Source: Bacteroidales bacterium
GTDB lineage: Bacteria > Bacteroidota > Bacteroidia > Bacteroidales > UBA1715
Assembly (NCBI GenBank): GCA_016714605.1
Contig: JADKDL010000019.1
Span: forward strand, 1-64,000
Direction of reading: 5' to 3'
DNA: 64,000 bases
Shown here one piece after another: positions 35,341 through 42,529 of the stretch. The notes beneath the pieces are model-generated. The model did not search any database and was not told where the DNA came from. It saw nothing but the letters and a program-made list of their open reading frames with translations. The stretch's first letter is position 1; every line of letters begins with the position of its first letter. Position numbers and translations under genes: made by a program.

Positions 35341-37587
35341 TTACAATTTCTCTTCATGCTCAGCAATTCCCGCATTAATAAAATCTCTATGCGATTTAAG
35401 AATATTTATAATATATAATGAAACTGTTTTCAACTCATGCAGTAGCGACATGTACAACATACCGTTTCTGGTGTTTACTTCCGACTTCTTAATTCTCTTT
35501 ATTTGTTTTTTTCTTGTATTACCAATAAGCTCAATAATTTCGGCTTGCGATTCTATTATCATTCCCAATTTAGAATAATTTCGCTCCGTAATCTCATTTA
35601 TTACCGTTGAAATAAGGTTTGCTAATTTTGTTTTCAGCTCCTCTAATTCCAATATTTGTTGAACATGCAACGGTTTATGGTTATTATTCACATGTTCAAA
35701 AGCAGGAGTATTAATGTATGTTAAACAATGAGCCGCTTCTCGCAAATAGTCAATAATTTGCACATAAAAATGTCCGGTTTCAACCGTAATCATATTCATT
35801 TGCTTTAACGTAGAGCTGAGTTTGTCTTTAAATTCTTTTACTTCCAAATTGAGTTCTACAATTCTCTTATTAGAAGCTCTGAGCATTCTTCTATCTTCCT
35901 TGCAGAGAGAATCCAAAGTAATTTGCAACAATTCCGATACTTCGGTCAGTGTATTAGTTACATTATATTCGCAACGAGTTTTAATGTCAAGGTTCGAATT
36001 TTCTAGAAATTTTGCATCTTCAAGTTCTTTTACTTTTGCCTTTTTCGAATTCGTAAAGAATGATTTAATTGCTGCATAGAATATTATTAGCAGAAAAATT
36101 CCAATCACATACGCACCACCAATACTTATCAATATAGCAACAATAGCACACACAGCAAATGCAATAAATGCGGTAAGAAACCATCCGGAAATAACGGTTA
36201 GAACCCCGGTTATTCTATACACAGCAGATTCTCTACCCCAAGCTCCATCGGCAAAAGATGTTCCCATTGCAACCATAAAGGTTACATAGGTTGTAGAAAG
36301 CGGTAGTTTGAATGATGTACCTATTGCAATAAGTACACTTGCCACAAGGAGATTTACTGTAGCACGAATCATATCGAATGAAGCACCGGTTTTTTGTAAT
36401 GATTGAGCAGATTGTTCAAATCGTTTTTCTATAAATCTTCTAGCTCTGTCAGGTAGAATCGAATCAATTGAGTTACCTAGTTTTAATGTACCTCTCACAA
36501 TACTTCTTGAAATGGCAGACGAACCAAATTGCTCGGTATTCTCGTTCTGACTTGAAAGATTAAGCGAAGTAGCGGTTACTTTTTTTGCTTTCTTAGAAAA
36601 CCAAAGCGTAAGCACCATTACAAGTCCGGCAAGCAGTAAAAACATGGTAGGGGTTACAACATGATTATTTAACCCAACCATAGGCACCGATTCATTCATA
36701 CCATTTGCAGCAAATTCATTATAAGCATCAACACCAGCCAAAGGTACGCCAATGAAATTAACCAAATCGTTACCTGCAAATGCCATTGCTAGTGCAAATG
36801 TTCCGGTAAGTACGGTGAATTTTAGAATATTTAACTTAAACAACCAATGAAACAACTGCAAAAAGATTGTCCAAAAAGCAAAACTTCCCAAAATAATTGT
36901 AAACGAGTGGGTATGAATATAATCTTTCACATCGTCGGTCATAAAAGAGGCACCTTTTACTCCTTTTATAAGAAGGAAAAAGGTAATTGCTGTTATTGAG
37001 ATACCACCAAATAAAGAGCCACCATATTTAATAGATTTTTCAAATTTGAAAGAAAATATTAATCTTGAAATCCACTGCACTAGAGACCCTAATCCAAATG
37101 AAAGTACTACAGAGAGTAATATTCCACTTATTATAAGTAGCACTTTTTCTGTATTTATAAATTCGGCCAATCGAGAATATTCCTGATCTGAATTCATTAT
37201 TTTTATAAACGCAATAGCTACAGCACCTCCAAGCAATTCAAATACTATAGAAACCGTTGTTGATGTAGGTAAACCGAGCGTATTAAAGGTGTCTAGCAAA
37301 ATAATATCAGTAATCATAACTGCTACAAATATTATCATAACTTCGCTAAAATAAAATTGACTAGGATCAAAAATACCTTTCTTAGCCACTTCCATCATAC
37401 CACTGGCAAAAGTAGCTCCCACAAGTATTCCTAAGCTTGCCACTGCCATAATTGCCCAAAACGATGCAGATTTTGAACCAATTGCTGAATTAAGAAAATT
37501 CACCGCATCATTACCAACCCCTACCACTAAGTCGAAAACGGCAAATACTATTAAAATCCCAATTAAAATTTGATAATACAACTCCAT
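35341..37587 (-). CDS. PiT family phosphate transporter with C-terminal PhoU-like region
   Basis: A 748-residue protein, longer than typical PiT (~400-500). It has about 10-12 TM segments and both PiT signatures: VVGVGNDAVNFLNSAIGSKS with LGLPTSTTVS (N-terminal repeat) and AFAGNDLVNFIGVPLAG with FKLPLSTTYVTFMVAMGTSF (C-terminal repeat). Residues about 510-748 are cytosolic and helical (ELLQITLDSLCKEDRRMLRA), resembling PhoU/DUF47 proteins that control PiT. It imports phosphate with a cation. It is a single gene, minus strand, 430 bp downstream of rtcB. Confidence 0.9.
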   Translation of the reverse strand: MELYYQILIGILIVFAVFDLVVGVGNDAVNFLNSAIGSKSASFWAIMAVASLGILVGATFASGMMEVAKKGIFDPSQFYFSEVMIIFVAVMITDIILLDTFNTLGLPTSTTVSIVFELLGGAVAIAFIKIMNSDQEYSRLAEFINTEKVLLIISGILLSVVLSFGLGSLVQWISRLIFSFKFEKSIKYGGSLFGGISITAITFFLLIKGVKGASFMTDDVKDYIHTHSFTIILGSFAFWTIFLQLFHWLFKLNILKFTVLTGTFALAMAFAGNDLVNFIGVPLAGVDAYNEFAANGMNESVPMVGLNNHVVTPTMFLLLAGLVMVLTLWFSKKAKKVTATSLNLSSQNENTEQFGSSAISRSIVRGTLKLGNSIDSILPDRARRFIEKRFEQSAQSLQKTGASFDMIRATVNLLVASVLIAIGTSFKLPLSTTYVTFMVAMGTSFADGAWGRESAVYRITGVLTVISGWFLTAFIAFAVCAIVAILISIGGAYVIGIFLLIIFYAAIKSFFTNSKKAKVKELEDAKFLENSNLDIKTRCEYNVTNTLTEVSELLQITLDSLCKEDRRMLRASNKRIVELNLEVKEFKDKLSSTLKQMNMITVETGHFYVQIIDYLREAAHCLTYINTPAFEHVNNNHKPLHVQQILELEELKTKLANLISTVINEITERNYSKLGMIIESQAEIIELIGNTRKKQIKRIKKSEVNTRNGMLYMSLLHELKTVSLYIINILKSHRDFINAGIAEHEEKL

Positions 37588-37976
37588 AAATGCTATAGTT
37601 TTTTTTTATGCCGCAAAAATAGTTATTATTATATTAATTTTATGTTAACTTTTGTAGTTTATTTCTGTCTTTTTAAACATAATAATGTTGCATACAGATA
37701 GAATTAGTATTGTTAATCATATCATTATAGGTCTTTATTGTAAGAATATCAACATTTAGAGAGTTGGTGAATTCATTTTTATATTTAGATTTTTACGCTT
37801 CAATAATCTCACGTAAATGTTAATTTTTTATTAACATACAATGCTTTTGAGTTACATTTTTTTTAGGTTCTGATAACATATACAGTGAGTAAAAGAGAAA
37901 AGCATTATCAAAAATTCGTATTAAAAAAATCTACTTAAAACAAATTCATATACATTGAGAAATGGTGTCTGTTTAT
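37588..37976. other. Intergenic upstream of phosphate transporter
   Basis: AT-rich, no ORF or repeat recognised. It presumably holds the transporter promoter. Confidence 0.5.
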
Positions 37977-38010
37977 AAAAAAAGAGACAACTTATTTGCT
38001 GTCTCTTTTT
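37977..38010 (-). terminator. Rho-independent terminator of the slipin-rtcB operon
   Basis: AAAAAGAGACA - 10-nt loop - TGTCTCTTTTT, symmetric T/A runs. It is 6 bases after the rtcB stop on the minus strand. Confidence 0.85.
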
Positions 38011-38015
38011 AATTA

Positions 38016-39176
38016 TTACCCTTTCAAAACGGCTAAGGGCTGTAATTCAACTAGTATATTAATTAAATCTCTCTGATTATTTATTACAATATCAATATCT
38101 TTATATGCATGAGAAGCTTCATCAAGATCTTGTTTGTGTCTCATTCCATGTATAATACCCTGCTTTTCTAAAAACTCTATTTCTGTTTCTAAATCTAATT
38201 CTCTCTGAGCCTGTTTTCGACCCATTACTCTTCCAGCACCATGGGAACAAGATTTAAAGCTTTGTTCATTTCCAAGCCCTTTCACAATATATGATTTGGT
38301 ACCTTGCGATCCAGGAATCATACCCAGTTCATCAAGATACGCTCTTGTTGCTCCTTTTCTATGAACTAATACATTTGTATTAAAATGATTTTCCCATGCA
38401 GCAAAATTATGAGATTCATTAATCATATCATCACAACTAAAATCACCAATTATTTCTTTCATTGCAAACACCATTCTATCCATCATCAATTTTCTATTTG
38501 CTAAAGCAAAATCTAGACAATATTTCATTTCACTCATATATGCCCTTGCCTCATTAGTTTCAATAGGTAAAAAGGCTAATTGCCATTCTTTGGGAACAAG
38601 TGAAAAATATTTTTCATTTAACTTTCTTGCAATGCCATCATAGTGATTCGCAACCTTTAGACCGATATTTCTACTACCTGAATGTATCATAATCCAGATA
38701 AAACCATCTGATCCCTTTTGTATTTCAATAAAATGATTTCCACCTCCAAGAGTCCCTAGCTGTTTTAATGCACCCAAATATTGATTTTTTACTACAAATA
38801 AATCTTCATGATTATCTGGCAATAAGGTGTAATCTTGTTTTGCTTCATGATGATTGAAACCTAAAGGAATTAATTTTCTGGCAACACCTAAAATGTCTTT
38901 TAAATTTTCATTAGAAATACTATTGATACTAGTTTTTAATGCGCACATACCACATCCAATATCAACACCAACAGCATTTGGAATCACAACTTTTTGAGTT
39001 GCCAACACCGCACCTATAGGCATTCCATATCCGGGATGGCAATCTGGCATTATCGCAATATGATTAAAAACAAAAGGCAAATTGGCGAGATTTTTCGCTT
39101 GAGCAAGTGCTTCATTTTCTATATCATCCAACCATAATTTAATAGGCTTAGACTCTGTTGAAATTACTTTTTTCAT
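38016..39176 (-). CDS. rtcB: RtcB-family RNA 3'-phosphate/5'-OH ligase
   Basis: A 386-residue protein from the start at 39176. That start is chosen because its ATG overlaps the TGA of the upstream slipin gene in an ATGA (39173-39176); the ORF is open 7 codons further upstream. All key motifs are present: VGVDIGCGM (metal-binding Asp/Cys), GTLGGGNHFIEIQ and IMIHSGSRNIG (metal-binding His), VLVHRKGATRAY, and CSHGAGRVMGR with the His (residue 312) that is guanylylated. RtcB joins 2',3'-cyclic-phosphate/3'-phosphate ends to 5'-OH ends, as left by tRNA-cleaving ribonucleases, using GTP and Mn. At ~390 residues it belongs to the shorter bacterial clade. The partner archease/RtcA is not in the window. 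Confidence 0.93.
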   Translation of the reverse strand: MKKVISTESKPIKLWLDDIENEALAQAKNLANLPFVFNHIAIMPDCHPGYGMPIGAVLATQKVVIPNAVGVDIGCGMCALKTSINSISNENLKDILGVARKLIPLGFNHHEAKQDYTLLPDNHEDLFVVKNQYLGALKQLGTLGGGNHFIEIQKGSDGFIWIMIHSGSRNIGLKVANHYDGIARKLNEKYFSLVPKEWQLAFLPIETNEARAYMSEMKYCLDFALANRKLMMDRMVFAMKEIIGDFSCDDMINESHNFAAWENHFNTNVLVHRKGATRAYLDELGMIPGSQGTKSYIVKGLGNEQSFKSCSHGAGRVMGRKQAQRELDLETEIEFLEKQGIIHGMRHKQDLDEASHAYKDIDIVINNQRDLINILVELQPLAVLKG

Positions 39177-40324
39177 ATATATGTTTTTTTTTCCCAATAG
39201 GATTTTAAGATAATGAGTTTATATTTATTTAGTTGGAGAGAAAATCCTTTCAATTGTTCTACTACAAGATTCCCTCCCGACAATGATATATTGTTGATTT
39301 TATCAGCAATCTTTTCAATGTACTCCATTTCTTTTAATTTAAACAACATGGCATTTTCCTCCATCAACTTAGCTGTATTTAGTAAGTTACGTGTTGATGC
39401 AGTCTCTTCACGTCTAGATACAATATTTGCTTGAGCCTTTTTTTCTGCAACCAAAACTTGATTCATTATATCTTTCACATCTCCTGGTAAAATAATATCT
39501 CTAATACCGCAATCTAATAACTCAACACCTAAATTTCTTGCTTTTTCAACAATAATACTTAGAATATCACGAGAAATAGAATCTTTTTGTTCTAGTAGAT
39601 TATCTAATGTAAATGATCCGATAAATTCTCTTAAAGCCAATTGTAAAACTATATAAAGTTGTTTCTCATATTCTTTATTATTTAAAAGAGCTTTCTTTAT
39701 ATCTTCTATTTTAAACTGACAATAGAAATTTAAGCGTAATGCCGCTTTATCTTTTGTAAGTATTTCCTGTCCTGATATTTCAATTTGTCTTTGTCTCATG
39801 TCTGCTTTTAAAACAGAAACAACTTCAGCATTTTTCCAATAGTAATAAACACCGGCATTCAAGTGGGTTTCAAATTTTCCATCAACAAACAACAAACCTT
39901 CTTCAAAAGCTTCGATTTGAAAAACCCTTAAATACTTCAAAACTTCAGGTTTAAGTAGTACATTTCTATGTATATCTTGTGCTATATTTTTTGAATTTAA
40001 ATCAATTTTTTTAAATTCAAAATCAACAACGCCTTTCCAAAATGCATAACGTCCTGACTCTAGAACTTTTTTGAATATATTATCCTCATATTGAAGTACA
40101 ATTTCACTATCATTTACATCAATAATTAATAAAAGAGCTTTCAATCTTTCATCTTTTAACAATATACTTAATTCAGACGGTGGGCTAAATGGTTTTGCTA
40201 AATTATAAATGGTTACCATTTCATTTATTCTTAACCAATAATTCCCTTCCGTTAAAACTCTTTTGTAGGCTCCTTTTTTAAAAACCAATCCTACTGTTCC
40301 TGCATTAATTACAACTCTTTTCAT
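39173..40324 (-). CDS. SPFH/Band-7 (slipin-like) protein
   Basis: A 383-residue protein. There is no signal peptide or clear TM segment; residues 1-115 hold two short beta repeats, each with a hydrophobic strand set (VVINAGTVGLVFKKGAYKRV), and about 135-290 are the SPFH domain (FQIEAFEEGLLFVDGKFETH, LTKDKAALRLNFYCQFKIED, ELLDCGIRDIILPGDVKDIM) followed by a helical, oligomerising tail (AEKKAQANIVSRREETASTR). SPFH proteins form large ring or cage assemblies. It is coupled to rtcB by an ATGA overlap and preceded by the tRNA-like array on the same strand, so the three may be one transcript. Confidence 0.88.
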   Translation of the reverse strand: MKRVVINAGTVGLVFKKGAYKRVLTEGNYWLRINEMVTIYNLAKPFSPPSELSILLKDERLKALLLIIDVNDSEIVLQYEDNIFKKVLESGRYAFWKGVVDFEFKKIDLNSKNIAQDIHRNVLLKPEVLKYLRVFQIEAFEEGLLFVDGKFETHLNAGVYYYWKNAEVVSVLKADMRQRQIEISGQEILTKDKAALRLNFYCQFKIEDIKKALLNNKEYEKQLYIVLQLALREFIGSFTLDNLLEQKDSISRDILSIIVEKARNLGVELLDCGIRDIILPGDVKDIMNQVLVAEKKAQANIVSRREETASTRNLLNTAKLMEENAMLFKLKEMEYIEKIADKINNISLSGGNLVVEQLKGFSLQLNKYKLIILKSYWEKKTYI

Positions 40325-40657
40325 ACTATTTTAATTTTACTCTGCACATAGCAGACATTTCTATTATTTTAAAAAAAATAGGAACAGCTTAATACAAACA
40401 TCTTCATTAATAGAAAATTAATTTAGTTAGAATTTATCAAAGTGGTTTCTTTCTAATTTTATCAGAATGTAAATGAAAATTGATACTTAAAATTCAAAAA
40501 CATTCCGAACTTATTTTTTGGAAAGCACAAGGACTTACTCTAACGGTATCCTCATTTTTCGATTAAATCCAATTGTTTTATAATAAAAAAACATAAAACA
40601 GTTTGTATTAATCTATTCCTTGCAATCATTTTTAAAAGTGATTAACTTTCATTTAAA
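40325..40657. other. Leader between tRNA-like array and slipin gene
   Basis: About 330 bases with no ORF. On the minus strand a weak TTTCC...AAGTTCGGAATG segment near 40500-40525 could be one more degenerate T-arm, but no D-arm or acceptor partner was found. Confidence 0.4.
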
Positions 40658-40749
40658 ATGGATTTTTAAGTCCATTACCGGATTAACTGTCCAGTGCTCT
40701 AACCAAATGAGCTACATACATATTACTGTATGGTGGGACTCGAACCCAC
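40658..40749 (-). ncRNA. tRNA-like RNA P2, permuted 3'half-5'half
   Basis: Read on the minus strand: T-arm GTGGG-TTCGAGT-CCCAC (40733-40749), acceptor 3' strand CATACAG, 4-nt loop, acceptor 5' strand ATGTATG (6 pairs plus one mismatch), TA, D-arm GCTC-ATTTGGTTA-GAGC (40696-40712), A, anticodon-like arm CTGGA-CAGTTAA-TCCGG (40678-40694), then a T-arm-sized hairpin ATGGA/TCCAT (40658-40675) lacking TTCG. The loop would carry GTT (Asn) but position 33 is A rather than the universal U. So the acceptor is closed as a hairpin and the tRNA halves are in swapped order. Confidence 0.75.
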
Positions 40750-40751
40750 TA

Positions 40752-40836
40752 CACCTGTTCTGCTGTTCTTACCAAACTGAACTATCCTAATACAAGATCA
40801 GGAGAAGGAATCGAACCCTCGACCTACAGAGTGGTG
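40752..40836 (-). ncRNA. Circularly permuted tRNA-like RNA P1
   Basis: 85 nt on the minus strand, in this order: CACC, AC, anticodon-stem 3' strand TCTGT, variable loop AGGTC, T-arm GAGGG-TTCGATT-CCTTC, acceptor 3' strand TCCTGAT, loop CTTGT, acceptor 5' strand ATTAGGA, TA, D-arm GTTC-AGTTTGGTAA-GAAC, A, anticodon-stem 5' strand GCAGA, ACA, GGTG. Every tRNA helix pairs: acceptor 7 bp (one G-U), D 4 bp, T 5 bp, anticodon stem 5 bp (one G-U), plus a 4-bp clamp CACC/GGTG where the anticodon loop should be. This is a tRNA whose chain ends are at the anticodon and whose acceptor ends are joined. It is not a functional tRNA as encoded. Confidence 0.82.
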
Positions 40837-40938
40837 ATAAATGAAAACAAGAAAAGAAGCATATTACAATTTAAAATGTAATACTATGAAGCTATTCAGA
40901 AACTTACATCAGGTCTTTTAATATTTTCAATTTATCGT
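40837..40938 (-). other. Spacer between tRNA-like RNAs with a hairpin
   Basis: It contains a TATTAC-10 nt-GTAATA hairpin (about 40862-40884). No D-arm or acceptor partner for an additional tRNA was found here. Confidence 0.45.
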
Positions 40939-41007
40939 GGCAATAAAGGGAGTCGAACCCTTACAACTACAAATTTGTAGTAATTCGTCCAATTGAATTA
41001 TATTACC
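40939..41007 (-). ncRNA. tRNA-like RNA 1, ordinary order, abnormal anticodon arm
   Basis: 69 nt: acceptor GGTAATA/TATTGCC (7 bp, one G-U), TA, D-arm ATTC-AATTGGAC-GAAT, T, ACTAC-AAATTT-GTAGT, TGT, T-arm AAGGG-TTCGACT-CCCTT, discriminator A, no encoded CCA. The anticodon loop is only 6 nt and the whole arm is a 16-nt perfect palindrome, and the variable loop is 3 nt, so this cannot decode normally. It is the member closest to the divergent promoter region. Confidence 0.78.
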
Positions 41008-41092
41008 TAAATAATCACATTAATTTCCATTTCAAATTATGGCAATGTTAAAGAACGTTTCGTATTAAATACAATGCAAAGATTTACATCAA

Positions 41093-41113
41093 TTACGCAG
41101 TCTTTTTGCGTAA
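41093..41113. promoter_or_regulatory. Inverted-repeat operator candidate
   Basis: TTACGCA - 7 nt - TGCGTAA, perfect 7-bp arms, in the 140-bp divergent region between the tRNA-like array and the WYL gene, 36 bases before the WYL start codon. It is a natural binding site candidate for a dimeric winged-helix regulator such as the WYL protein. Confidence 0.6.
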
Positions 41114-41149
41114 TAAAAAAAAAAATTCTATTTTTATTAAAAAAAATAT

Positions 41150-42168
41150 ATGCCAGTAAACAGAAATGCACTAATTCGCTATAAAACAATTGATAAATGT
41201 TTACAGAATAATTACAGAACATGGACTTTAGAAGATTTAATTGAAGCTTGTTCAGAAGCATTATATGAATATGAAGGAATATATAAGGGTATTAGTAAGC
41301 GAAGTGTTCAATTAGATATTCAAATGATGCGAAGCGATAAGCTTGGATATAATGCTCCTATTGTTGTTTATGAAAATAAATTTTATAAATATGAGGATTC
41401 AAACTATAGTATAACAAACATTCCAATAACTAATCAAGATCTATTACAACTAAATGAATCTGTTGAGTTTTTAAAACAATTTAAGGGTTTTTCACATTTT
41501 AAGGAACTCGATGGCATGGTTCAAAAACTTGAAGATTATGTTTATGCTCAAAAAACGAATCAAAAACCAGTAATTGATTTTGAAAAAAATGATAATCTTA
41601 AAGGGTTGTACTATCTTGATAATTTATATAAGGCAATTATAAATAAAAAAGCTATCATTTTACAATATCAATCGTTTAAAGCCAGACAGGAAAGCACCTT
41701 CGTTTTTCATCCTTTTTACTTAAAGAATTTAGAAACAGATGGTTTGTTATTGGAATAAAGGAAAATAATCAGGGAATACTCACTCTAGCTTTAGATAGAA
41801 TAAATAATATTTCTCATTCTGAAGCTCAGTATATAAGTCTGCCTGAATTTGACTCGGAAGAGTATTTTAAAAATGTAATTGGTGTAACGGTAAGTCAAAA
41901 TTTAAAACCTGAAAAAGTAATTCTTTTTGTAAATAACAAACATGCTCCATATGTTTTAACGAAACCATTTCATCACTCTCAAAAAACTATTAATAAAAAT
42001 GAATCAGGAATTACAATTGAACTTACTGTTCAACATAATTTTGAACTAGAAAAAGAAATATTAGGTTTGGGTGATGGTATTCAAGTTATTGAACCTAAAA
42101 GACTAAGGAGAAATATTAAAGATAGACTTAATAAAGCATTAGAATTGTATAAATCAATCAAAGAATAA
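41150..42168 (+). CDS. WYL-domain transcriptional regulator (frameshifted in sequence)
   Basis: About 339 residues when read across a 1-base loss near 41722-41727. The first part (41150-41758) has an N-terminal wHTH region (IRYKTIDKCLQNNYRTWTLE, then ISKRSVQLDIQMMRS) and the start of the WYL domain (LYKAIINKKAIILQYQSFKA ... FVFHPFYL). The next frame continues without a break as KEFRNRWFVIGIKENNQGIL, exactly the family's sequence, to a C-terminal WCX region ending at 42168. WYL proteins sense ligands, often nucleic-acid-derived, and commonly control defence and RNA-repair loci. It is divergent from the tRNA-like/slipin/rtcB unit. Confidence 0.85.
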
Positions 42169-42529
42169 TGATTTAAAGTAAAAAAGACGTGGATGATTGG
42201 CTCCTGAATGATTTCCTTATAAAATTAAACATTTTGCCTACCACATGCTTTTAAAAACATGGGGCTATTTTCTTTCGTTTACTATTGGATTAGCAACTAT
42301 GGATGACACACCAAAATCCTCTTGAAACAAATTCACTCACTAATTGAAAAACTATTTCATATTTCTACCATTAGTCAATAGAAAACCTGAATAAAATAGA
42401 CATATGAAACAAATTCAACTCATCACTGTAACATATTTACCTATTAAAAACATCATGCTCATTATACCTTTGATATAGAAAAATATTAAGAAATCTCTCT
42501 TTTCTATATTTAATTAAATTCGATGTATT
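42169..42529. other. Intergenic
   Basis: No gene or repeat was recognised; AT-rich leader of the GH43 gene. Confidence 0.5.

Noticed and set aside
38016..39197. RtcB start at 39197
   Set aside because: The ATG at 39176 makes an ATGA overlap with the slipin stop and begins with a normal RtcB N-terminus; the extra 7 codons lie inside the slipin gene.
40658..41007. Ordinary tRNA gene cluster
   Set aside because: T- and D-arms are real, but the order of halves is swapped in two units, one unit has a 6-nt anticodon loop, U33 is changed and no normal anticodon arm is joined to a matching acceptor; these are tRNA-like RNAs.
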